Shown piece after piece: positions 37,052 to 49,465 of a stretch of DNA of 64,000 bases (its first letter is position 1; each line of letters opens with the position of its first letter). Made by a program: the position numbers and the translations under genes. Where the stretch lies: NCBI RefSeq assembly GCF_040958095.1, contig NC_091193.1, forward strand, positions 26,153,554-26,217,553, read 5' to 3'. This stretch comes from Procambarus clarkii. Taxonomy: Eukaryota > Arthropoda > Malacostraca > Decapoda > Cambaridae. The notes beneath the pieces were generated by a model, which saw only the letters and a program-made list of their open reading frames with translations, was not told the DNA's origin and searched no databases.

Positions 37052-39289
37052 TTTAGGTAACATAGAGAAAGTTTTCAGGCTGGGCGGCTACAAGAAGGAA
37101 AGGAAACGACTGATCAAGGTAGTGCTTATGAACGAAGCAACGAAAGAAGAGATCCTAGCAAGGAAGAGCATGCTAATGAGACTAGAGGGATACAAGGAGG
37201 TTTTTCTGCAGAGGGTCATGACGAGGGAAGAAAGAAAGATGGCTGCAGAAGCATGGAGGAGACGCAAGGGGACGGATGGGAACGGGGGAGGCACAGAACT
37301 TGTGGCAGTATCCCCAGGAACCTCAGAGGGGAGTGGGAATCCCTTCACCAGCAGGTCAGCATCCCCAAGGAGGAATATAACAGAAACCTCCAACAAACCC
37401 ACCCCACGATCATCCCCCCCCCCCCAACCAGTAGAGACCCTCTCCAGACCAAGTCCTCCCTGCTCCAGGACCCCAGGCCCCACATGTTACCCTCCATGCC
37501 CTCCTTCCCCACCCCAGGCCTTCCCTGCTCCCACACCCCCATGCCCTCCCCTGTATCCCCACCCCACGCTCTCCATCCAACCACACCCCCTGCTTCCCTG
37601 CTGCCCCACGCCAGGCATTCCCCCCCCCCCAACCCCACCCCCAAGCACTCCTACCACACCGCCTTCCCTCCCTGCCACCCTACCCCAGGCTCCCCTTCCC
37701 ACCCTAGGCTCCCCTTCCCTCCCCAACCCCACCCTAAGCTCTCCCTCCTTCCACACACCCCTCCCGCCCTGCTGCCCCACCCCAAGCTCCCCTTTATTAT
37801 TAACATCTTTATTGACAAAATTAATTACAATTTTGCCTAATCTGAGGATTTTGATAGTCTTATTAAATTGAGGTTAATGCTAGTATTCACTGTCACGCAG
37901 GACAGAGGGTCATACATAAGACAATAGGTCTAAACTGTAGGCTGAAGCACATATATATCATGGTTACAATCAATGTTTTAATGTATGGATATGTGAAAAC
38001 AACTTTCTATTGTGCACTGCCACACAAGGGCAGGGATGGGTTCATAAGTGATGCAGCTTGGAATATAAATAGAAATTGTTCTTCATTCTTTAAAATGGAC
38101 AAGCAAATTTTGGGTAAATTGTTAGGATGTCGTCCAGAACACCTGAGCTCCCCCTTCCTCCCCAGCCCCTGACCTCCCAGCTTCTCTTCCCCAGTCTCCC
38201 CTTCATCCTCCATTCAATGACCTCCCACCCCCTCCTTTCACATGCCCCTTTTCCTCCCCCATCCCAAGCCCAAATTGACCCCAACCCTAGACCCCCTCCA
38301 CTACACTACCCCACACCCTCCTAGCTTCCCCATACAGGATCCTCCCAGGCCCCCTCTCACTCCAGATCTTCCTTCCTAGGCCCTCCCATCCCGGACACCC
38401 CTAGCCCCCCTACTCCAGTGGAGCCAACAGAAACTGGGAATAGAAGGAAGATAGTCAGTTTCAAGGCAATGTACTGGAACAATGATGGGATTACAAGCAA
38501 GGCAAGTGAACAGGAGTGAACTTTTCCACTAGGCAGTGGAAACAGGAGGCCAGAAACAGGATACCGAATGGGAGATGAAGACCTCCATGAAACGAACAGA
38601 GAGAAAGATCTAGGAGTTGATATCACACCAAACCTGTCTCCTGAAGCCCACATAAAAAGAATAACATCGGCGGCGTATGCGAGGCTGGCTAACATCAAAA
38701 CTGCCTTCAGGAACCCTTTGTAAAGAATCATTTAGAACCTTGTATACCTCATATGTAAGACCAATCCTGGAGTATGCGACCCCAGCATGGAGCCCGAATC
38801 TTGTCAAGTAGAGGACTAAGCTGGAAAAAGTTCAAAGGTATGCCACCAGACTAGTCCCAAAATTAAGAGGCATGAGTTACAAGGAAAAGCTGCATGAAAT
38901 TAACCTAACGTCGCTGGAAGACATTAGAGCCCGGGGAGACATGATCACTACCTACAAAATTCTAAGAGGAATCGACAGGGTAGATAGAGATAAATTGTTT
39001 AACATGGGGGGTACTCGAACAAGGGGACACAGGTGGAAAATGAGTACCCAAATGAGCCACAGGGACGTTAGAAAGAACTTTTTCAGTGTCAGAGCAGTTA
39101 ACGGATGGAATGCATCAGGCAGTGATGTGGTGGAGGCTGACTCCATACATAGTTTCAAATGTAGATATGATAGAGCCCAATAGGCTCAGGAATCTGTACA
39201 CCAGTTGATTGACGGTTGAGAGGCGGGACCAAAGAGCCAGAGCTCAACCCCCACACAAGCACAACTAGGTGAGTGCACACACACACACC
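37052..39289 (+). mobile_element. LINE G, internally deleted, with a nested insertion
   Basis: Begins within ORF1 (EKVFRLGGYKKERKRLIKVV, FLQRVMTREERKMAAEA), followed by a long Pro-rich tail. After the insertion at 37793-38145 the Pro-rich stretch continues to the start of ORF2 (YWNNDGITSKASE near 38470-38510). The sequence then jumps, near 38515-38535, to the post-active-site region (GSGNRRPETGYRMGDEDL). The endonuclease and RT core, about 2 kb in LINE E, are absent. The C-terminus is present with a frame shift near 38710 and a stop near 38808, ending RYDRAQ at 39180. The 3' UTR ends AGGTGAGTGC then (AC)n, where SINE3 begins. Confidence 0.85.
37793..38145 (-). mobile_element. Nested retroelement 3' fragment with 8-bp target duplication
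   Basis: The insert is flanked by AGCTCCCC on both sides (37785-37792 and 38146-38153). On the minus strand it ends TTTTGTCAATAAAGATGTTA then ATAATAAA, i.e. a polyadenylation-like signal and AAT-type tail, as expected of a 5'-truncated LINE or SINE copy in antisense. It has no coding motif. Removal restores the Pro-rich ORF1 sequence of LINE G. Confidence 0.7.
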
Positions 39290-39480
39290 TTGGGGGGGAG
39301 GGCTGGTAGCTGAGTGGACAGCGCTCTAGACTAGTAGACCTAGGGACCGGGGGTCGATCCCCGGCACCGCCGGAAAAACAAATGAGCCGAGTTTCCTACA
39401 CCCTGCACCCTGATGCACCTGTTACCCAACAGTAAATAGGTACCTGGGAGTTTGACAGCTGCTACGGGCTGCTTCCTCTA

Positions 39481-39838
<358 letters not shown>

Positions 39839-39981
39839 ACTACTCTGTGTGTGTGTGTGTGTGAAAAAGACATTAGTTTGTAGTTAGTAACAGATGATTG
39901 AGTGACAGTTGAGAGGCGGGCCGAAAGAGCAGAGCTCAACCCCCCGCAAGCACAACTAGGTGAGTACACACACACACACAC

Positions 39982-40313
39982 CGGGCGCCAGTGGCAAGTG
40001 GACAGCGCGCTTAGTACCTAATCCTGTAGTCCGGGGTTCGATTCCCGGCGCTGGCGAGAAACAATAGGCAGAGTTTCTTTCACCCTGATGCTTATGTTAC
40101 CTAGCAGTAAATAGGTACCTGGAAGTTAGACAGCTGTTATGGGCTGCTTTCTGGTTGTGTGTATGTGTGTGAAAAAAAAGTTAGTAAGTAGTTAGTTGCA
40201 GTAGATTGATTGACAGTTGAGAGGCGGGTCGAAAGAGCAAAGCTCAACCTACGCAAGCACAACTAGGTGAATACAACCAGATGAATACACACACACACAC
40301 ACACACACACACA
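39982..40313 (+). mobile_element. SINE4, most complete copy of the LINE-tailed SINE
   Basis: Head GCGCCAGTGGCAAGTGGACA with B box GGGGTTCGATTCCC and complementary acceptor strands, core ACCTAGCAGTAAATAGGTAC, GCTGTTATGGGCTGC, internal (TG)n with a GTGTGTATGTGTG form, AAAAAAAAGTTAGTAAG, then the LINE-type tail TTGATTGACAGTTGAGAGGC ... AACTAGGTGAATAC and (AC)n at 40287-40313. It starts in the (AC)n of SINE3, and LINE F starts in its own (AC)n. It is useful as a reference for the other copies. Confidence 0.85.
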
Positions 40314-41530
40314 AGTGTGCGAGGAACTTATAAGAGGTCGTCACATTAGAATAAGGAGACGTTTTAGAGATAAGAGAGGGAATGTCTAACAAGACACCAC
40401 TTGAAGAGTTCGGGATTACCAGTGGGGAGGTGAGGCAGCATCTGTTAGAGTTGGATGTGACAAAGGCTATAGGCCCAGATGGAATCTCACCATGGATACT
40501 GAAGGAAGGAGCCGAAGCTCTGTGCCTGCCACTCTCCATAGTGTATAACAAATCACTGGTAACAGGTGAAGTGCCAACAAAATTGGAAGAGAGCAAACGT
40601 AGTCCCGATATACAAGAAGGGTGATAGGCAGGAGACACTGAACTACAGGCCAGTGTCACTAACTTGCTTACCATGCACGATTGTAGAGAAGATTGTGCTG
40701 AAAAAATTAGTGGAACATCTGGAGTGAAAGAACTTTGTATCACAGCATCAACATGGGTTCAGGGATGGCAAGTCCTTCCTCACAGGGTTATTTGAATTCT
40801 ATAACCAGGCAACACAAATCAGACAAGAAAGGGATGGGTGGGCAGACTGCATATTTTTGGATTGTCAGAGAGCCTTTGAAACCGTGCCACACCAGAGACT
40901 AGTGCACAAGCTGGAGATGCAGGCAGGAGTGAGAGGTAAGGTACTCCATTGGATACGGGAGTACCTAAGCAAAAGAAGACAGCGAGTCACTGTGAGGCGT
41001 GAGGTCTCAGAGTGGCGAGGTGTCACCAGTGGAGTCCTTCAGGGATTAGTTCTTGGACCTATACTGTTTCTGATATATGTAAATGATCTCCCAGAGGGAA
41101 TAGACTCGTTCCTCTCAATGTTTGCTGATGATGCAAAAATTATGAGGAGGATTAAGGCAGAGGAAGATAGTATGAGGCTATAAGATGACCTAGACAAACT
41201 GAAAGAATGGTCCAACAAATTACTTCTAAAGTTCAACCCAAGTAAATGTAAGGTATTGAAACTAGGAGGAGGAAATAGGTCAGACACAGACTACCGACTG
41301 GGAGATGAAGTCCTTCATGAAACGGACAGAGAGAAATATCTAGGAGTTATCACACCAAACTAGTATCCTGAAGCCCACATCAAAATAATAAGATCAGCGG
41401 TGAATGCGAGGCTGGCTAACATCAGAACTGCCATCAGAAACCTGTGTGAGGAATCCTTCAAGACCTAATATACCATGATGTAAGACCAATCCTGGAGTAT
41501 ATGGCCCCAGCATGTAGCCCGTATCTTGTC

Positions 41531-41605
41531 ACCACTTGATTGACAGTTGAGAGGCGGGACCAAAGAGCCAAAGCTCAAACCCTGCAAGCACAACTAGGTG
41601 AGTAC
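41531..41605 (+). mobile_element. Tail-only insertion (LINE/SINE 3' terminus, 75 bp)
   Basis: Inside LINE F the coding sequence for PYLVK is followed by CCACTTGATTGACAGTTGAG through CACAACTAGGTGAGTAC and then by AAGACGAAGCTG, where the family normally reads CTTGTCAAGCACAAGACGAA. This is only the shared 3' terminus of the LINE/SINE system, without body and without (AC)n. No clean target duplication is seen. Confidence 0.75.
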
Positions 41606-41937
41606 AAGACGAAGCTGAAAAAAATTCAGAGATATGCCACTAGGCTAGTCCCAGAACTAAGAGGCAAAAGTTATGAGGAAAGGCTGCGTGAACTGCACCT
41701 CACGTCGCTCGAAGGCAGAAGAGCTCGGGGAGACATGATCACCACATACAAAATTCTCAGGGGGAATTGACAGGGTGGATTATTTAACACGGGAGGTACA
41801 CTCACAGGGGGGACTCAGGTGGAAGCAGAGTAACCAAATGAGCCACAGAGACATAAGAAAGAACTTTTTCAGTGTCAGAGTAGTTAGTAAATGGAATGCA
41901 TTAGGCAGTGATGTGGTGGAGGCTGACTCCATACACA

Positions 41938-42918
41938 TGTAACACCACTATAAAATATAAACTAAATAATGTATAGTAACACTTAACTACTTATCCTGAG
42001 TAACACTTCCTATCAGTTGCACTTGGTAACACTGTTATTGAACACTGTAATATGAGCTGACATATGATGGTTACACCGGAACCAAAAGATACACTGCCAA
42101 CAAGGAAATGCTAACACAGGATTAAATACGCTGCCACCATCTGCCTTGACCATTGACACTATATCAAGCAACGAGGCAAGAAACATTGCTTGACTTGGAG
42201 AGTACTTTCTATGACTGTCATTAATTATGGGAGGGTTGTCAGCCACTATATCCAAAAGGCTAAGAGGATTCAACAATTGACACAGACGGGAAATTTAACA
42301 AAAGTTTATTGAGAACAAAATTATGCTAATCACCACTATAAATCCTACTCTAACACTGGCCAATAGTTAAGAAATTTAGACATGGAACAAAACCTCAGAG
42401 ATCACACACATTACCTTAAGACCTCTGTCTCTCCCTGGCTGAGATGTTCTTCCCAGACCCACTCTCGACCCCGGTGTCCCCGCACTCTGTCCCCTAAGTC
42501 TGCTATAGGACCAATATATACACCTCAAAATGGGGGAAGGGGGAGGTTTGCTGTTGCTGCCTAGATCGAAAGAGGTCGGGCCACACGTGCACAAACACTC
42601 AAGAATTTTCATTAAGCTTGTTTGACATTCACCATACACTGTTCAAGAGAGGAATTATTAATTACATGTGTGACTGACCTCTGACCTGACTAAAAGGGGG
42701 AGACCCATGGATGTTTACACATAAGAATCTGGGGTCTAATTCCATTACAATGTTTGACAAGAGTATCATGAAATATTACATACTTGAAACTAGCTGACTA
42801 AGACTAACCCAGGAATTTTTTAATCAACATGCAAGATACCCCAGAGGTCATCTGGGCTGACCTCTTGGAGAAGGCTTCCCTGAGTGAGAACTCTAGGGGG
42901 GGGGTCATGAGTGTTACA
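41938..42918 (-). mobile_element. Solo LTR (981 bp) inside LINE F
   Basis: Ends TGTAACAC and GTGTTACA form an exact 8-bp inverted pair. CACA is duplicated on both sides (41934-41937 and 42919-42922), and removal restores GACTCCATACACAGTTTCAA of the LINE. On the minus strand a TGTATATATTGG box (near 42510) precedes AATAAA (near 42305), suggesting minus orientation. It is not the same sequence as the two LTRs at 8412 and 11714 or those at 32314/35679. Confidence 0.8.
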
Positions 42919-43060
42919 CACAGTTTCAAATGTAGATATGATAGAGCTTGAGAAGCTGAGGAATCTGTACACCAGTAGATTGACGGTTAATAGGCAGGAC
43001 CAAAGAACAGACACTCAACCTTCACTCAAGCACAACTAAGTGAGTACAACTAGGTGAGTA

Positions 43061-43090
43061 CTCACACACACACACAGATGTGTGTGTGTT
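43061..43090 (+). repeat. Palindromic (CA)n-(TG)n tract
   Basis: CACACACACACA, a short AGA, then TGTGTGTGTG, closing LINE F and leading into LINE I. It can form a hairpin. Confidence 0.85.
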
Positions 43091-45156
43091 AACAGCCTCG
43101 GATCCTCAGAGTGTGTATAGTGCACATACCAGCTCAATATGGTGACACACTGACAGTGGGAGTGTGCTTCATGACTGACACAGCAGCAGCAGAGGAAGCT
43201 GATGATGTGGTCATAATGTGGTCAATGCGGCATCACAGACCCACACTCTTATAATGGACGACTTACACCACGAGGCAATAGATTGGCTCAATTTAACAAG
43301 GAGAACAATTTCTTGACCTGATGCAGGACTCCTTTCTCATACAACATGTGACAAGGTTGCCTCGACAACCACTCGAGCCAACATCATTCTGGGTCTTGTG
43401 CTAACATCAGAAGAGAACATGATGGATCAAACTCAGGTAGAGGAAGAGCTCACTGTCGTGTGAGAAAGGAGTCCTACATCAGGACAAAGGTCCAGGATGA
43501 TGACTTTCCAGGTTACCATGGAGGGGACCATTTATGAATGAGAGAGGAATTGCAAAACAGCTTCTAGAGATACTTTTTTGCATGGAAGCATCATGGAAAA
43601 ATGTCAACATTGTCATTACTGAACTCGCTCAAAAATATGTGCCAAAAAGAAGAAAGAAAATAAAGGGAACTAGATGGACTACACAGGTAGTAAAGGGCGC
43701 ATCCGATCCCTGGATCATTGTCATCCCTCAATCAACTACAAAAGGTAGTAAAAAGAGCTTTATTAACTAAGTAGAACCTTTGGAGAAGGTATAAATCTAC
43801 GATGAACATCATAGATTATGAGATATATAAAAGGGCATTAAATTCAACCATCCAGGATATCAGATCAGCCAAAAGAAACTACAAAAGAAAACTTGCCCAA
43901 AACATAGTCATTCTATGCCTTTATACGAAGTCAAACCAAAGCAAAGGTTCTGTAGGACCCTAAAAGATGAGACTAACCAAGTTATATTGGATGATAAAAG
44001 TGCAGCAAACACTGAGTGAATACTTTACATCAGTGTTCACACTAGAAAGATAAAGTGACATTCCATTACCCACACAAATATTTGAAGGAGAAGATAATGA
44101 ATTAAGGGATAAACTGATAACGTGCGACACAACCACGCAGAACATTAACAAACTAAAAGATTCAAAAGCTCCAAGTGTGGAAGGAATTGAATCCAAAGTC
44201 GTAAAGGAACTGGCATATAAACTATGCCTACTACTGATTCTCTTTTTTCAGAAAATCTCTGGACCAAGGGATAGTTTCCCCTGGATTAGAAATATGCAAA
44301 TGTTACCCATATTTTCAAAAAAGGCAGAAAGAGCTCAGCAGAAAACTGCCGTCTGATCAGCTTGGCATCACACATCTACAAGACAATTCACCACCATGAA
44401 TTGTGAGAGTCACCATTTCACAGAGAACAATCTTGTACAATCAACGCAACATGGGTGTGTTAAAATAGATCCTGCCTTACAAACCTGCTCACATTTCTGA
44501 AAACGGGAACCGGGCTGTTCAGACAAAGGACTTCCGGTAGATGTAGTTTACATGGACTTTGCTAAAGCTTTTGACAAGGTACCTCATGAGAGACTGGTAA
44601 GGAAATTACAGGCACATGGAATGAATGGAATAATACTAGAATGAATAAAACAATGGTTAAAACAAAGAAAACAAAGGATTGTGCTAAATAGGAATGAATA
44701 TGACTGGAGAAATGTGGCAAGTGGGGTGCCACAGGGGTCCATTTTGTGCCCAACCATTTTTGTCATAAACATCAATGACATAGATGAGAATATTACAAAT
44801 CACATCCTCAAATTTGTAGATGACACTAAGCTTTATGGTAAAGTCGGAAGTGAAAATGATATCGAGGTTTTACGAAGAGATGTACATGAACTCTGAAATA
44901 ATCAGAAAACTGTTAAATGCCTTTTAATATGGATAAATGCAAGACGTTGCATGTTGGGCATAACAATCCACGTGACAACTACCTAATTAACAGTACTACC
45001 TTACAACAGATTAATGTAGACAAGGACCTGGGAGTCAGAATCCATCATTCACTGAAAGTTGCACAAGTGTGAGCGGCAGTAAAACATGCCAACCAAACCT
45101 TAGGAATAGTCAAGCGAACATTTAACTTTAAGGGGAAGAAAGTAGTTAATCAACTG

Positions 45157-45990
45157 TATTCTGGTGCGCCTCCACCTGGAGCTGGAGCACCCAGGCTTGG
45201 AGACCTCATCTGGTGCGCCTCCACCTGGAGCTGGAGCATCCAGGCTTGGAGACCTTATCTGGTGCGCCTCCACCTGGAGCTGGAGCATCCAGGCTTGGAG
45301 ACCTCATCTGGTGCGCCTCCACCTGGAGCTGGAGCATCCAGGCTTGGAGACCTCATCTGGTGCGTCTCCACCTGGAGCTGGAGCATCCAGGCTTGGAGAC
45401 CTCATCTGGTGCGCCTCCACCTGGAGCTGGAGCATCCAGGCTTGGAGACCTCATCTGGTGCGCCTCCACCTGGAGCTGGAGCATCCAGGCTTGGAGACCT
45501 CATCTGGTGCGCCTCCACCTGGAGCTGGAGCATCCAGGCTTGGAGACCTTATCTGGTGCGCCTCCACCTGGAGCTGGAGCATCCAGGCTTGGAGACCTTA
45601 TCTGGTGCGTCTCCACCTGGAGCTGGAGCATCCAGGCTTGGAGACCTCATCTGGTGCGTCTCCACCTGGAGCTGGAGCATCCAGGCTTGGAGACCTCATC
45701 TGGTGCGCCTCCACCTGGAGCTGGAGCATCCAGGCTTGGAGACCTCATCTGGTGCGCCTCCACCTGGAGCTGGAGCATCCAGGCTTGGAGACCTCATCTG
45801 GTGCGCCTCCACCTGGAGCTGGAGCATCCAGGCTTGGAGACCTCATCTGGTGCGCCTCCACCTGGAGCTGGAGCATCCAGGCTTGGAGACCTCATCTGGT
45901 GCGCCTCCACCTGGAGCTGGAGCATCCAGGCTTGGAGACCTCATCTGGTGCGCCTCCACCTGGAGCTGGAGCATCCAGGCTTGGAGACCT
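45157..45990 (+). repeat. Minisatellite, 49-bp unit, about 17 copies, derived from LINE I ORF2
   Basis: The unit reads CTGGTGCGCCTCCACCTGGA, GCTGGAGCATCCAGGCTTGG, AGACCTCAT. Translated across one shift it spells the conserved CR1 thumb motif VRPHLEYCIQAWRPHL as VRLHLE- and -IQAWRPHL. Copies are nearly identical. Confidence 0.95.
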
Positions 45991-46190
45991 CATCTTCAGG
46001 GAGCAGGGGGAGACCTCATCTTCAGGGAGCAGGAGGAGACCTCATCTTCAGGGAGCATGGGCTGCAGGGGGAGACCTCATCTTCAGGGAGCATGGGCTGC
46101 AGGGGGAGACCTCATCTTCAGGGAGCATGGGCTGCAGGGGGAGACCTCATCTTCAGGGAGCAGGGGGAGACCTCATCTTCAGGAAGACAC
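45984..46190 (+). repeat. Short array, 27- and 36-bp units, about 7 copies
   Basis: Units share GGAGACCTCATCTTCAGGGA GCA, with an optional TGGGCTGCA. The first copy is continuous with the last 49-bp unit, so it is a second expansion of the same LINE motif (AWRPHLQ). Confidence 0.9.
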
Positions 46191-46263
46191 AGCTTCAGGG
46201 CAGAAGGTGTAACACAGGGCAACAAAAATCCTCCCAGAACTAAGTCATCTCTCATACCAGAAC

Positions 46264-49200
46264 AGGTTGAGGGCCACACGGCTGAGGGCCACACGGCTGA
46301 GGGCCACACGGCTGAGGGGCACAGGGCTGAGGGCCACACGGCTGAGGGCCACAGGGCTGAGGGCCACACGGCTGAGGGCCACAGGGCTGAGGGCCACACG
46401 GCTGAGGGCCACAAGGCTGAGGGCCACAGGGTTGAGGGCCACACGGCTGAGGGCCACAGGGCTGAGGGCCACAGGGCTGAGGGCCACAGGGCTGAGGGCC
46501 ACAGGGTTGAGGGCCACACGGCTGAGGACCACACGGCTGAGGGCCACACGGCTGAGGGGCCACAGGGTTGAGGGCCACAAGGCTGAGGACCACACGGCTG
46601 AGGGCCGCACGGCTGAGGGCCACAGGGCTGAGGGGCCACAGGACTGAGGGCCACACGGGTGAGGGCCACACAGCTGAGGGCCACACGGCTGAGGGCCACA
46701 AGGCTGAGGGCCACAGGGCTGAGGGCCACAGGGTTGAGGGCCACACGGCTGAGGGCCACAAGGCTGAGGGCCACACGGCTGAGGGCCACAGGGTTGAGGG
46801 CCACACGGCTGAGGGCCACAAGGCTGAGGCCCACACGGCTGAGGGCCACAGGGTTGAGGGCCACACGGCTGAGGACCACACGGCTGAGGGCCACACGGCT
46901 GAGGGGCCACAGGGTTGAGGGCCACAAGGCTGAGGACCACACGGCTGAGGGCCACACGGCTGAGGACCACAGGGTTGAGGGCCACACGGCTGAGGGCCAC
47001 ACGGCTGAGGCCCACACGGCTGAGGACCACAGGGTTGAGGGCCACACGGCTGAGGGCCACAAGGCTGAGGACCACAGGGCTGAGGGCCACACGGCTGAGG
47101 GCCACAGGGTTGAGGGCCACAAGGCTGAGGACCACACGGCTGAGGGCCACACGGCTGAGGACCACAGGGTTGAGGGCCACACGGCTGAGGGCCACACGGC
47201 TGAGGCCCACACGGCTGAGGGCCACAGGGTTGAGGGCCACACGGCTGAGGGCCACAGGACTGAGGGCCACAAAGCTGAGGGCCACACGGCTGAGGGCCAC
47301 AGGGTTGAGTGCCACAAGGCTGAGGGCCACACGGCTGAGGGCAACACGGCTGAGGGCCACAAGGCTGAGGGCCACACGGCTGAGGGCCACAGGGTTGAGG
47401 GCCACAAGGCTGAGGGCCACACGGCTGAGGGCCACAGGACTGAGGGCCACAAAGCTGAGGGCCACAAGGTTGAGGGCCACAGGGTTGAGGGCCACAAGGC
47501 TGAGGGGCCACAAGGCTGAGGGCCACAAGGCTGAGGGCCACACGGCTGAGGGCCACAAGGCTGAGGGCCACAAGGCTGAGGGCCACAAGGCTGAGGGCCA
47601 CACGGCTGAGGGCCACAGGGTTGAGGGCCACAAGGCTGAGGGGCCACAAGGCTGAGGGCCACAAGGCTGAGGGCCACACGGCTGAGGGTCACAAGGCTGA
47701 GGGCCACATGGCTGAGGAGCCAAAAGGCTGAGGGCCACACGGCTGAGGGCCACAGGACTGAGGGCCACAAGGCTGAGGTCCACAAGGCTGAGGGCCACAG
47801 GGTTGAGGGTCACAGGGTTGAGGGCCACAGGGTTGAGGGCCACAGGACTTAGGGCCACACGGCTGAGGGCCACACGGCTGAGGGCCACAAGGCTGAGGGC
47901 CACAGGGTTGAGGGCCACAAGGCTGAGGGGCCACAAGGCTGAGGACCACAGGGCTGAGGGCCACAACGCTGAGGGCCACACGGCTGAGGGCCACACGGCT
48001 GAGGGCCACACGGCTGAGGGCCACAAGGCTGAGGGCCACACGGCTGAGGGCCACACGGCTGAGGGCCACACGGCTGAGGACCACAGAATTGAGGGCCACA
48101 CGACTGAGGGCCACAAGGCTGAGGGCCACACGGCTAAGGGCCACAGGACTGAGGGCCACACAGCTGAGGGCCACACGGCTGAGGGCCACAGGGCTGAGGG
48201 CCACATGGCTGAGGGCCACAGGGTTGAGGGCCACAGGGCTGAGGGCCACAGGACTGAGGGCCACAGGGTTGAGGGCCACAGGGCTGAGGGACACAGGACT
48301 GAGGGCCACAGGGCTGAGGGCCACAAGACTGAGGGCCACACGGCTGAGGGTCACAAGGCTGAGGGGCCACAGGGCTGAGGGCCACAGGGTTGAGGGCCAC
48401 AAGGCTGAGGGCCACAGGGCTGAGGGCCATATGGCTGGATGCCACAGGGCTGAGGGCCACAGGGCTGAGGGCCATATGGCTGAGGGCCACAGGGCTGAGG
48501 GCTACAGGGTTGAGGGTCACAAGGCTGAGGGCTACAGGGCTGAGGGCCACAAGGCTGAGGGTCACACGGCTGAGGGTCACAAGGCTGAGGGGCACAGGGC
48601 TGAGGGCCACAGGGCTGAGGGCCACAAGGCTGAGGGCCACAGGGCTGAGGGCCACGCGGCTGAGGGCCACACGGCTGAGGGCTACAAGGCTGAGGGCCAT
48701 AGGGCTGAGGGTCGCATGGTTGAGGGCCACAAGGCTGAGGGCCACAGGGCTGAGGGCCACAGGGCTGAAGGCCACAGGGCTGAGGGCCACAAGGCTGAGG
48801 GCCACAAGGCTGATGGTCACAGGGCTGAGGGCCACAGGGCTGAAGGCCACAGGGCTGAGGGCCACAAGGCTGAGGGCCACAGGGCTGAGGGCCACAGGGC
48901 TGAGGGCCACAAGGCTGAGGGCCACAAGGCTGATGGTCACAGGGCTGAGGGCCACAGGGCTGAGGGCCACAGGGCTGAGGGCCACAAGGCTGAGGGCCAC
49001 AGGGCTGAGGGCCACAGGGCTGAGGGCCACAAGGCTGAGGGCCACAAGGCTGATGGTCACAGGGCTGAGGGCCACAGGGCTGAGGGCCACAAGGCTGAGG
49101 GCCACAGGGCTGAGGGCCACAAGGCTGAGGGCCACAGGGCTGAGGGCCACAAGGCTGAGGGCCACAGGGCTGAGGGCCACAGGGCTGAGGGCCACAAGGC

Positions 49201-49465
49201 TGAGGGCCACAAGGCTGATGGTCACAGGGCTGAGGGCCACAGGGCTGAGGGCCACAAGGCTGAGGGCCACAGGGCTGAGGGCCACAAGGCTGAGGGCCAC
49301 AGGGCTGAGGGCCACAGGGCTGAGGGCCACAAGGCTGAGGGCCACAAGGCTGATGGTCACAGGGCTGAGGGCCACAGGGTTGAGGGCCACAGGACTGAGA
49401 GCCACAAGGCTGAGGGCCACAAGGCTGAGGGCCACAAGGCTGAGGGTCACAGGGCTAACAGCACT
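46264..49465 (+). repeat. Minisatellite, 15-bp unit, about 213 copies, derived from LINE I ORF2
   Basis: The unit is AGGCTGAGGGCCACA, with CGG/GGG/AGG and GCT/GTT/ACT variants. It starts in frame with the LINE segment SYQNRLRA and repeats RLRAT. A few copies carry an extra G (GAGGGGCC), which shifts the frame. Being stop-poor and a multiple of three, it yields long frames on both strands (up to about 700 codons), which are by-products. In 48800-49370 the marker CTGATGGTCACAGGG recurs at about 120-165 bp, showing higher-order units. Confidence 0.97.

Larger units (their letters stand above)
40314..43060 (+). mobile_element. LINE F, 5'-truncated, with tail insertion and solo LTR
   Basis: Starts at VCEEL, the same place as LINE C, right after (AC)n. 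RT motifs in pieces: GPDGISPWILKEGAEALC, KKGDRQETLNYRP, LDCQRAFETVPHQRL, SGVLQGLVLGPILF and FADDAKIM. The thumb VRPILEYMAPAC leads to a 75-bp insertion at 41531-41605, then KIQRYATRLVPELRGKSYEE and RRARGDMITTYKIL. The solo LTR at 41938-42918 splits the C-terminus, and the last residues and 3' UTR follow. Breaks include a shift near 40570 and stops near 40731, 41181 and 41361; others are present. The tail has two GTGAGTAC copies before (CA)n. Confidence 0.85.

Noticed and set aside
37122-37871. Pro-rich 249-codon frame as a host protein
   Set aside because: Its N-terminal part matches LINE E ORF1 (KVFRLG, FLQR-MTREE), and the Pro-rich part corresponds to the ORF1 tail and inter-ORF region of LINE G.
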